Translations under genes and position numbers: made by a program | Source: JBFJWR01 sp041623535 | GTDB taxonomy: Bacteria; Pseudomonadota; Gammaproteobacteria; Pseudomonadales; JBFGWM01 | Assembly (NCBI GenBank): GCA_041623535.1 | Contig: JBFJWR010000053.1 | Location: forward strand, 1-11,969 | DNA length: 11,969 bases | Direction of reading: 5' to 3' | Shown: positions 6,218-11,969 of the stretch, one piece after another | How positions within the stretch are numbered: position 1 is the first letter of the stretch | How the letters are laid out: every line of letters begins with the position of its first letter | The notes under the pieces: generated by a model | Told to the model about the DNA's origin: nothing | Databases searched by the model: none | Seen by the model: only the letters and a program-made list of their open reading frames with translations

Positions 6218-6671
6218 TACCGCGGGTACGCAGCGCCCCGGTTGCTGGCGACAGCGCCAGGTGCGCCTGGCGCCGCGACGCCGGGGCTTCCACATCGTCA
6301 CGCAGGAACTGCTCGACGCATTGCCTGAACTGCTGGAAATCGAAGTTGGCATGGCGCATTTTTTTCTGCAGCACACGTCCGCCTCGCTGTTGCTGACCGA
6401 GAATGCCGATCCGGATGTGCGGTTGGACCTGGAGCGCCACCTGCATGAACTGGCGCCTGAGAATGCACCGTATTACCAGCACGTGCTGGAAGGCGCTGAT
6501 GACATGCCCGGGCATATCAAGAGCGTATTGCTGGGGGTGTCGCTGAGCGTGCCGGTGCAGGGCGGCCGACTGCAGCTCGGCACCTGGCAGGGTATCTGCC
6601 TGGGCGAACATCGCGAGCATGGTGGTGCGCGGACCGTGGTCGTCACGCTGAGCGGCAGTCTGCGCGGGTAA
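6201..6671 (+). CDS. yjbQ: YjbQ family (UPF0047) protein, annotated secondary thiamine-phosphate synthase
   Basis: This product of about 156 residues aligns along its length with the 138-residue E. coli YjbQ. Shared motifs are FFLQHTSASLLLTENADPDVR (split here as FFLQHTSASLLL and TENADPDVR), GADDMPGHIKSVLLG and LGTWQGICLGEHREHGG, which hold the conserved histidines. The family can show weak thiamine-phosphate synthase activity that rescues thiE mutants; its normal substrate is uncertain. The E. coli start aligns with the tryptophan of CWRQRQVRL, and no start codon lies there. The start is therefore one of two GTG codons (6201 or 6207), or a TTG at 6189 that has GGAAG six bases upstream. All of these overlap the DUF4124 gene. 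No terminator is visible after it. Confidence 0.88.
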   Translation: MTVTADTAGTQRPGCWRQRQVRLAPRRRGFHIVTQELLDALPELLEIEVGMAHFFLQHTSASLLLTENADPDVRLDLERHLHELAPENAPYYQHVLEGADDMPGHIKSVLLGVSLSVPVQGGRLQLGTWQGICLGEHREHGGARTVVVTLSGSLRG

Positions 6672-6842
6672 GCATCCACTGTTGTGCGGCAGGCCAGCAT
6701 TTTCAGCTGTCGGCCGGTCCGCCGGGCGCGGCGAGAACAGTGCAAAAAACGAATCAAATGGACTGGTGAAAATTCGCACAGTTGTGGCATGCTGGGCTAT
6801 AACTTTACTCGCGTATGGGAAACCTCGAGGGAGGTGGCTGGT

Positions 6843-7082
6843 ATGGCAGGGACGATGAGTACAGGCAGGAACCACGACGGACTCGACCTGGAACTGCTCA
6901 GTAACAGGGATGACCCGGCCGATGGGCGTACCGTGGCTTCGCGCAAGCGAATCCGCGACATGATTGCCCATGACGTGGAGCAGTACCTGCAGCATGGCGG
7001 TACCGTGGAGGTGGTGGATACGGGGATCAATTCTCCGGCTCCGAACAAGCCACAGACCACGTACGGGGGCCGCCCGATCTAG
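6843..7082 (+). CDS. sutA: SutA-like RNA polymerase-binding transcriptional regulator (short form)
   Basis: This 79-residue protein resembles the C-terminal part of Pseudomonas SutA, a small factor that binds RNA polymerase and raises transcription of housekeeping genes during slow growth. The shared core is a predicted helix SRKRIRDMIAHDVEQYLQ (33-50), then HGGTVEVVDTGI, then the tail NKPQTTYGGRPI. The tail matches the SutA ending of the form KPDSKYGSRPI. SutA of P. aeruginosa is about 105 residues with a long, very acidic N-terminal tail; here the tail is about 30 residues and only moderately acidic. The ATG at 6843 is chosen because GAGGGAGG lies about seven bases upstream; an in-frame ATG at 6855 is possible. 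A TATAAC at 6798-6803 could be its -10. It lies about 170 bases after yjbQ and is probably transcribed on its own. Confidence 0.72.
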   Translation: MAGTMSTGRNHDGLDLELLSNRDDPADGRTVASRKRIRDMIAHDVEQYLQHGGTVEVVDTGINSPAPNKPQTTYGGRPI

Positions 7083-7170
7083 CATCGGCAGATCGGATTA
7101 CCGCGCCGCGCAGTTGGCGCATCCATCGCTGAGGCCACATCGGCGCTCGGCAGTTTGGGTTGCTTGCCCC

Positions 7171-7176
7171 TATAAT
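7171..7176 (+). promoter_or_regulatory. Candidate -10 box for the alpha/beta hydrolase gene
   Basis: A perfect TATAAT lies in the gap after sutA. No good -35 hexamer is found 16-18 bases upstream. Transcription would start near 7183, ahead of TTGGAGA at 7202-7208. This arrangement suits translation beginning near 7215 better than at the TTG at 7248. Confidence 0.45.
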
Positions 7177-7247
7177 CCGGCCATCCCCATTGAATCCCGC
7201 ATTGGAGAAATCCCCTGGTATTTGAACCTGCTGCCGTACGTGCGGCG

Positions 7248-8165
7248 TTGCCGCCTTTTGACCTCTCTGCTGAATCGGTTTCCGACGCACGGGTAACGGC
7301 ATGCTGCGCCTACTATGGCATTGATTTCGAGGCGCAGTTGCCGGGCACTACCCGGCATAGCGGTTACTTCGAGTGCCGCGGGGAAAGAATTGCCGCGCAT
7401 TGTTTCACGCCCGCAGGTCCGCCGGCGGGCAGCGTGTTCCTGCTGCATGGCTATTACGACCACGTGGGCCTGTACCAGCATCCCATCCGCTGGTGCCTGG
7501 AGCACGGTTTCACGGTCCTGGCCTGGGACCTGCCCGGGCATGGGTTGTCCACCGGGCCGCGCGCCACGATTCGCTCGTTCGATCGCTATCGCGAAACCGT
7601 GGAAGCGGTTTTGCAACGTGCTGCCGGGTTGCCGGCCCCGTGGCACTGTATCGGGCAGAGCACCGGCGCCGCCGTATTCATGGAATACCTGTTTCAGCAT
7701 CGCTGCACGCGTGCCAATTCGCCGTTTCAGCAGGTCGTGTTGTTTGCCCCGCTTGTGCGCCCCGCCGGCTGGGGTCCGGGAGAGATCGCCTACCGGCTCG
7801 TACATCGCTGGATCGACGGTCTGCCGCGCAAGTTCAAGGAAAACTCGGATGATGCGGAATTTCTCGATTTCCTGGCGCACCGCGATCCGTTGCAGGCGCG
7901 CAGGCTCCCGGTGCAGTGGCTGGGCGCGATGCGGGAATGGATGCACGCTTTTCTGCACTATCCGGCCACCGACATCTCGCCCCTGATCATTCAGGGCATG
8001 CAGGATCAGACCGTCGACTGGCGTTTCAACCTGAGTGTGCTGCGGGAGAAATTCGACCACCCGGAAGAGGTGTATCTGCCGGATGCGCGCCATCATCTGG
8101 CCAACGAGTCGGCCGCCAACCGCGCGCTGTTGTTTGCCCGGCTCAACGAGCGCTTCGGGTTCTGA
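7248..8165 (+). CDS. Alpha/beta hydrolase, monoacylglycerol lipase / lysophospholipase-like (Hydrolase_4, S33 type)
   Basis: Read from a TTG at 7248 the product has 305 residues. The fold is clear: the oxyanion-hole loop LLHGYYDHVGLY (65-76), the strand and turn VLAWDLPGHGLSTG (90-103), and the nucleophile elbow CIGQSTGAA with S138. A probable catalytic aspartate is in IQGMQDQTVDW (D253 or D257), and a histidine is in DARHHLANE (H282 or H283). Such enzymes usually cleave mono-acyl lipids or small esters; the substrate here is unknown. No signal peptide is seen, so it is probably cytoplasmic. The frame stays open upstream to 7194 and reads LVFEPAAVRAALPPF. Position 7215 is a CTG with a good GGAG seven bases before it, while the TTG has no ribosome site. 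The true start may be 7215 (316 residues). It converges on serA with a ten-base gap. Confidence 0.87.
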   Translation: MPPFDLSAESVSDARVTACCAYYGIDFEAQLPGTTRHSGYFECRGERIAAHCFTPAGPPAGSVFLLHGYYDHVGLYQHPIRWCLEHGFTVLAWDLPGHGLSTGPRATIRSFDRYRETVEAVLQRAAGLPAPWHCIGQSTGAAVFMEYLFQHRCTRANSPFQQVVLFAPLVRPAGWGPGEIAYRLVHRWIDGLPRKFKENSDDAEFLDFLAHRDPLQARRLPVQWLGAMREWMHAFLHYPATDISPLIIQGMQDQTVDWRFNLSVLREKFDHPEEVYLPDARHHLANESAANRALLFARLNERFGF

Positions 8166-8175
8166 TCCGATCCGG

Positions 8176-9405
8176 TCAGTAGAGAACCCTGGCGCGGATC
8201 GTGCCCTCGATGCTCTGCAGCTTGCTCAGGGCCAATTCGCTGGATTCCGCTTCCACGTCGATCACGACATAGCCGACCTTGTCATTGGTCTGCAGGTACT
8301 GCGCCGCGATGTTGATCTGGTTGTCGGAAAACACCTGGTTGATTGACGACAGCACGCCTGGAATATTGCGATGCACGTGCAACAGGCGGTGAATGCCCGG
8401 ATGCGCCGGCAGCGCGACTTCCGGAAAGTTCACCGATGTGATGGTGGATCCGTTGTCGCTGTACTTGACCAGCTTGTCGGCGACTTCCAGGCCGATATTT
8501 TCCTGCGCTTCCACCGTGCTGCCACCGATATGGGGCGTCAGGATGACGTTGTCAAAGCGCTGCAGCGGTGAAAGGAACTGCTCGTCGTTGGAGTGGGGTT
8601 CCTGGGGGAACACGTCGATCGCTGCGCCGAGCAGTCGTTCTTCGTCCAGCGCGGCCGCCAGTGCGTCGATGTCCACCACGGTGCCACGGGAGGCATTGAT
8701 CAACACCGAGGTGGGTTTCATGTGGCGTAACTGTTCTGCGCCGATCATGTTCTGGGTGGCGCGGGTCTCCGGGACATGCAGGGTCACGATATCGCTTTCA
8801 CGCAGCAGTTCTTCCAGTTTCATGATCTGGTTGGCATTGCCCAGCGGCAGCTTGGAGACCACATCATAAAATTTCACGCGCATGCCCAGCCCCTCGGCAA
8901 GGACGCTGAGCTGCGAGCCGATGCTGCCGTAACCGACGATGCCCAGTGTCTTGCCACGGATCTCGTAGGAGTTCTGCGCTGATTTAAGCCATTCACCACG
9001 GTGGGCGCAGGCGTTCTTTTGCGGGATGCCGCGCATCAGCAGGATGGCTTCGGCGAGCACGAGTTCGGCCACGCTACGCGTGTTGGAAAACGGCGCATTG
9101 AAGACCGCGACGCCCTGCTGCGTGGCTGCAGCGAGGTCGACCTGGTTGGTGCCGATACAGAAGCAACCGACGCCGATCAGGCGTGGCGCGCTGGCAAATA
9201 CCTCTTCGGTCAGCTGCGTTCTCGAGCGTATGCCGACCAGGTGCGTACGCGCCAGGCGCTCCTTGAGTTCTGCATCCGGCAGGGCCGTTTTCAGGTAATC
9301 AATCTGGGTGTAACCAGCGTCCTGAAAGGTGCGCACGGCTGACTCGTGAACTCCTTCGAGCAGCAGGATGCGGATTTTGTCTTTGTCGAGCGAAGTCTTG
9401 GTCAT
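8176..9405 (-). CDS. serA: D-3-phosphoglycerate dehydrogenase SerA
   Basis: This 409-residue enzyme matches E. coli SerA (410 residues) from end to end. It oxidises 3-phosphoglycerate to 3-phosphohydroxypyruvate with NAD, the first step of serine synthesis, and like its relatives may also reduce 2-oxoglutarate to D-2-hydroxyglutarate. Visible features are the N-terminal half of the substrate domain (VGIRSRTQLTE, GCFCIGTNQVDL), the NAD-binding GYGSIG (158-163) with D181, and the catalytic set R240 (NASRGTVVD), E269 and H292 (LTPHIGGST). A C-terminal ACT domain (about 339-409) would give serine feedback inhibition (HVHRNIPGVLSSIN, NIAAQYLQT). The ATG at 9405 begins MTKTSLDKDKI, which matches E. 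coli MAKVSLEKDKI. No strong ribosome site is visible. It is divergent from the D-2-hydroxyglutarate dehydrogenase gene. Confidence 0.97.
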   Translation of the reverse strand: MTKTSLDKDKIRILLLEGVHESAVRTFQDAGYTQIDYLKTALPDAELKERLARTHLVGIRSRTQLTEEVFASAPRLIGVGCFCIGTNQVDLAAATQQGVAVFNAPFSNTRSVAELVLAEAILLMRGIPQKNACAHRGEWLKSAQNSYEIRGKTLGIVGYGSIGSQLSVLAEGLGMRVKFYDVVSKLPLGNANQIMKLEELLRESDIVTLHVPETRATQNMIGAEQLRHMKPTSVLINASRGTVVDIDALAAALDEERLLGAAIDVFPQEPHSNDEQFLSPLQRFDNVILTPHIGGSTVEAQENIGLEVADKLVKYSDNGSTITSVNFPEVALPAHPGIHRLLHVHRNIPGVLSSINQVFSDNQINIAAQYLQTNDKVGYVVIDVEAESSELALSKLQSIEGTIRARVLY

Positions 9406-9436
9406 GATCGTGTTGCCGGGCCGGTTGCGTGCGGAC

Positions 9437-9447
9437 GGTATGATACC
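9437..9447. promoter_or_regulatory. Palindromic divergent -10 element between serA and the D-2-hydroxyglutarate dehydrogenase gene
   Basis: GGTATGATACC is a perfect 5-1-5 inverted repeat. It offers TATCAT on the minus strand (9445-9440), preceded by TG one base away as in an extended -10, and TATGAT on the plus strand (9439-9444). The minus-strand box lies 34 bases from the serA ATG and would give a leader of about 28 bases. The plus-strand box lacks a well-spaced -35. The symmetry may let one site serve both directions, or it may be a small operator. Confidence 0.45.
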
Positions 9448-9465
9448 ATGCGTCCATGTTCGGAC

Positions 9466-9480
9466 GGGGCTTCCGGCCCC
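9466..9480 (+). other. Small stem-loop in the D-2-hydroxyglutarate dehydrogenase leader
   Basis: GGGGC and GCCCC form a five-base stem with a TTCCG loop, ending five bases before the GAGG ribosome site. An alternative hairpin with arms CGTCC (9451-9455) and GGACG (9462-9466) shares one base with it. The function is unknown; these may tune translation or be chance. Confidence 0.25.
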
Positions 9481-9496
9481 TGTAGCGAGGATGCAT

Positions 9497-10894
9497 ATGC
9501 CTGCGTCTGTTGAACCGTTTCTCGCTGCAATTCGCAGTCAGCTTCCTGACAGCCGGGTCCGTACGGACGCCGACAGCCTGGCCACGCATGGTTGCGACTG
9601 GACCCGTATTTACACGCCGGCACCGGCAGCGATTCTGTTTCCCGATTCGCTGGAGAGCGTCCGGCACATCGTCTGCCAGGCCCGCGAGCACCGCATCGCG
9701 CTGGTGCCCTCCGGTGGCCGCACCGGTTTGTCCGGTGGCGCCGTGGCCTGCAACGGCGAAGTGGTCGTCTCCTTCGATTACATGAACAGGATCCTGGACT
9801 TCGATCCGCTCGATCGCACCGTCAGTTGCCAGGCGGGCGTGGTCACAGAACAGTTGCAGGATTTTGCCGCTGAGCAGGGGCTGTTCTACCCGGTTGATTT
9901 TGCCTCGGCCGGCTCCAGCCAGCTGGGCGGCAATATCGCCACCAATGCCGGCGGCATCAAGGTCATTCGCTATGGCATGACCCGCGACTGGGTGGCGGGG
10001 CTGACCGTGGTCACCGGCCGCGGTGAAGTGCTGAAGCTGAATCGTGGCCTGGTCAAGAATGCGACCGGTTATGACCTGCGACACCTGTTTGTGGGTTCCG
10101 AGGGCACGCTGGGCCTGATTGTGGAGGCTGAAATGCGGCTCGCCCGCCAGCCGGGTGACCTGAATGTGCTGGTACTGGGTGTGCCCGATTTTGCCGCGAT
10201 GATGCAGGTGCTGGATGCCTACCAGCGTAAATTCGACCTTACCGCGTTTGAATTTTTCTCTGCGGCGGCACTGCGCCACGTCATCAGTCACTCCGGCCTG
10301 CAGCCGCCTTTCGATACCGATACGCCCTACTACGCATTGCTGGAACTCGAAACGCTGAACGACGAGATGGTCGAAGCGGCGCTGGCGGTATTCGAATCCT
10401 GCGTGGAGCAAAGCTGGGTGCTGGACGGCGTGATGAGCCAGAACGAAGCCCAGGCGGCCGCCTTGTGGCGCTTGCGCGAAGGCATCTCGGAATCCATCGC
10501 TCAATTCACACCGTACAAGAACGACATCTCGGTCCGGGTATCGCGGGTGCCGGCTTTCCTGGCGGAGGTCGATGCGCTGGTCAGCGCCGAGTATCCCGAT
10601 TTTGAACTGATCTGGTTCGGGCATATCGGCGATGGCAACCTGCACCTGAACATTCTGCGGCCGGCGCAGATGGAGAAAGACGCATTTTTCAGCCGTTGCC
10701 ATGCGGTGAGCAGCAAGGTCATGGAGATTGTCCAGGCGCATGGTGGCAGTGTTTCCGCAGAACACGGGGTGGGCCTGGTCAAAAAGGATTACCTGCATTA
10801 CACCCGCGAAGCTGCCGAAATCGAATCGATGCGTGCCCTCAAGGCCGTGTTCGATCCGGATGGAATCATGAATCCCGGCAAGGTGTTCGACTAG
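9497..10894 (+). CDS. D-2-hydroxyglutarate dehydrogenase, FAD-linked (GlcD/D2HGDH family)
   Basis: This 465-residue flavoprotein belongs to the FAD-binding oxidase family with a PCMH-type FAD domain (about 35-215). Motifs are PSGGRTGLSGGAV, SAGSSQLGGNIATNAGG and LFVGSEGTLGLIVEAEM. The C-terminal half carries the metal-site motifs HIGDGNLHLNI (near 374) and AEHGVGLVKKDY (near 421). It is expected to oxidise D-2-hydroxyglutarate to 2-oxoglutarate and pass electrons to an electron carrier such as an electron-transfer flavoprotein. D-lactate or another D-2-hydroxyacid is a possible alternative substrate. The neighbouring divergent serA favours D-2-hydroxyglutarate, since Pseudomonas couples these two enzymes to pull serine synthesis forward. 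The ATG at 9497 has GCGAGG six bases upstream; an ATG at 9491 overlaps that region. The next gene starts one base after its stop. Confidence 0.9.
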   Translation: MPASVEPFLAAIRSQLPDSRVRTDADSLATHGCDWTRIYTPAPAAILFPDSLESVRHIVCQAREHRIALVPSGGRTGLSGGAVACNGEVVVSFDYMNRILDFDPLDRTVSCQAGVVTEQLQDFAAEQGLFYPVDFASAGSSQLGGNIATNAGGIKVIRYGMTRDWVAGLTVVTGRGEVLKLNRGLVKNATGYDLRHLFVGSEGTLGLIVEAEMRLARQPGDLNVLVLGVPDFAAMMQVLDAYQRKFDLTAFEFFSAAALRHVISHSGLQPPFDTDTPYYALLELETLNDEMVEAALAVFESCVEQSWVLDGVMSQNEAQAAALWRLREGISESIAQFTPYKNDISVRVSRVPAFLAEVDALVSAEYPDFELIWFGHIGDGNLHLNILRPAQMEKDAFFSRCHAVSSKVMEIVQAHGGSVSAEHGVGLVKKDYLHYTREAAEIESMRALKAVFDPDGIMNPGKVFD

Positions 10895-10895
10895 C

Positions 10896-11561
10896 GTGAT
10901 CTATCAGCACCGCTGGCTGGACGGCCGCCCGATCCACCTGCCGGCGGGCAAGGCAGTTTGCGTGGGTCGTAACTATGCTGCACATGCCCGTGAGTTGGGC
11001 AACGAGGTGCCGGAATCGCCCATCCTGTTTATCAAGTCGCGCAATGCGCTGGTGGATCTCGAGCGGCCGCTGATGTGGCCTGCGGATGCCGGCGCCTGTC
11101 ATTTTGAAACCGAAATTGCCTTGCTGATCGGGGCGTCGCTGCACGACGTGACCCCGGCTGCGGCGGCTGCCGCTATCACCGGGATTGGCCTGGCGCTGGA
11201 CCTGACGCTGCGTGACCTGCAGAACGAACTGAAAACTGCGGGTCATCCCTGGGAACGGGCGAAAGCCTTCGACGGGGCCTGCCCGGTATCCCGTTTTGCG
11301 CCGCCACCGCGGGGCCGTGACTTCAGCGCCCTGGGATTGCGGGCGGTGGTAAACGGAGAAGTGCGCCAGCGCGGAAGCTCCGGGCAGATGTTGTTTGCCA
11401 TCCCCGAACTGCTTGCCTACATGAGTCACTGGTTCACGCTGGAGCCGGGTGACATCGTTCTGACTGGCACGCCCGAAGGGGTGGGGCCCCTGCACTCCGG
11501 AGACGAACTGAAACTGGAACTCGACGGCGTGGCCGGATTCGCGACCCGGGTTGCCGATTAG
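10896..11561 (+). CDS. Fumarylacetoacetate hydrolase family protein (FAHD1/YcgM-like)
   Basis: The 221-residue product is a single-domain FAH-fold enzyme. The conserved start of the fold is CVGRNYAAHARELGNEVP (22-39), followed by PILFIKSRNALV. The metal ligands are E71 and E73 in HFETEIALLIG and D102 in LALDLTLRDLQ. The conserved lysine K123 lies in ERAKAFD, and GTPEGVGPL (191-199) closes the site. Relatives hydrolyse acylpyruvates or act on oxaloacetate (decarboxylation or tautomer conversion); the exact substrate cannot be read from sequence. Translation starts at a GTG one base after the stop of the D-2-hydroxyglutarate dehydrogenase, so it is almost certainly co-transcribed and coupled. 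It converges on rpiA with a 32-base gap and no clear terminator between them. Confidence 0.9.
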   Translation: MIYQHRWLDGRPIHLPAGKAVCVGRNYAAHARELGNEVPESPILFIKSRNALVDLERPLMWPADAGACHFETEIALLIGASLHDVTPAAAAAAITGIGLALDLTLRDLQNELKTAGHPWERAKAFDGACPVSRFAPPPRGRDFSALGLRAVVNGEVRQRGSSGQMLFAIPELLAYMSHWFTLEPGDIVLTGTPEGVGPLHSGDELKLELDGVAGFATRVAD

Positions 11562-11593
11562 GCAGCGCTCCGGATCCGCCGGCCCGTGCCTGC

Positions 11594-11969
11594 TTATTGC
11601 GGTCGTAGCGTCTGCGTGGTGTCTCCCGGACCGCCAAGCAACAGCAGGTCGGCGCCCCGCCGGGCGAATAAACCGTTGCAGACCACACCCACCAGGTTAT
11701 TGATGCGTTCCTCGAGGCCGACCGGGTCAGCGATCACCAGGTTGTGCACATCCAGAATGATATTGCCGTTGTCGGTTACGAAACCCTCCCGGTAGACCGG
11801 ATCGCCACCGAGTTTTACCAGCGCCCTCCCGACCAGGCTGCGGGCCATGGGGATTACTTCCACCGGCAGTGGGAATCTTCCCAGCGCATTCACCTGTTTG
11901 CTCTGATCCGCAATGCAGATGAATTCCTCGGCATTCTCGGCAATGATTTTCTCGCGCGTCAGCGCACCC
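11594..11969 (-). CDS. rpiA: Ribose-5-phosphate isomerase A, C-terminal part (5' end beyond window)
   Basis: The frame is open from the right edge to a TAA at 11596-11594 and gives the last 124 or so residues of a protein usually near 220 long. Motifs ALTREKIIAENAEEFICIAD, then GRFPLPVEVIPMA, and GNIILDVHNL with the C-terminal HNLVIADPVGLEERINNLVG are those of RpiA. RpiA interconverts ribose-5-phosphate and ribulose-5-phosphate in the pentose phosphate pathway. A GTG at 11893 lies inside the conserved region and is not the start. The N-terminal sugar-phosphate-binding half is outside the window. It is convergent with the FAH-family gene. Confidence 0.94.
   Translation of the reverse strand, partial: GALTREKIIAENAEEFICIADQSKQVNALGRFPLPVEVIPMARSLVGRALVKLGGDPVYREGFVTDNGNIILDVHNLVIADPVGLEERINNLVGVVCNGLFARRGADLLLLGGPGDTTQTLRPQ

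Noticed and set aside
6782..6800. A second sigma-54-like sequence (TTGTGGCATGCTGGGC) before the sutA-like gene
   Set aside because: GC does not occur ten bases after GG, so the strict -24/-12 spacing fails.
7170..8096. A 308-codon minus-strand frame opposite the alpha/beta hydrolase
   Set aside because: The plus frame has the complete hydrolase motif set; the minus product has no recognisable motif and is an artefact of high GC.
9299..10798. A 499-codon open frame on the minus strand opposite the D-2-hydroxyglutarate dehydrogenase gene
   Set aside because: It is a shadow. The plus strand carries full conserved motifs, while the minus product is rich in His/Gln/Arg, shows no domain, and overlaps the serA start.

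Overview
The window comes from a GC-rich gammaproteobacterial chromosome. It holds ordinary core and near-core genes: comM, ubiK, glnK, amtB, yjbQ, a sutA-like gene, serA, a D-2-hydroxyglutarate dehydrogenase, a fumarylacetoacetate-hydrolase (FAH) family gene and rpiA. SerA is close to its E. coli counterpart along its length. UbiK, SutA and the sigma-54/NtrC signals also fit Gammaproteobacteria. From memory, Pseudomonas has similar neighbourhoods (comM/ubiK/glnK/amtB/sutA, and serA beside a D-2-hydroxyglutarate dehydrogenase). The genus cannot be named from this sequence. I see no rRNA, tRNA, CRISPR array, insertion sequence, integrase or phage gene.

Left block (1-2763, minus strand): comM, cut by the left edge, lies downstream of ubiK. 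Upstream of both is a secreted glycine-triplet (collagen-like/polyglycine) protein that I cannot place in a named family. It has its own signal peptide and a near-perfect -10 box.

Nitrogen block (2764-5631, plus strand): the 354-base intergenic region before the putative porin carries a well-formed sigma-54 -24/-12 promoter (2979-2995). A strong NtrC-like dyad is centred about 111 bases before the predicted transcription start, with a weaker one 30 bases further upstream. This is the layout of a classical nitrogen-limitation enhancer. It drives a TorF-type putative outer-membrane porin, then glnK, then amtB, and ends in a clear intrinsic terminator. The logic would be uptake across the outer membrane, ammonium transport across the inner membrane, and PII control of the channel. 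A strong stem-loop separates the porin from glnK.

Middle block (5717-8165, plus strand): a secreted DUF4124 protein overlaps yjbQ. Then come a short SutA-like RNA-polymerase-binding protein and an alpha/beta hydrolase whose reading frame seems to begin upstream of its first conventional start codon, possibly at a CTG.

Right block (8176-11969): serA (minus) is divergent from a D-2-hydroxyglutarate dehydrogenase (plus), with a palindromic -10 element between them. SerA can make D-2-hydroxyglutarate while regenerating NAD, and the dehydrogenase recycles it, so the pair forms a metabolic couple. A FAH-family gene starts one base after the dehydrogenase stops. The 3' part of rpiA converges from the right edge.

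No wholly new multi-gene system is evident. The least explained items are the glycine-triplet secreted protein, the porin under apparent NtrC/sigma-54 control, and the shortened SutA.
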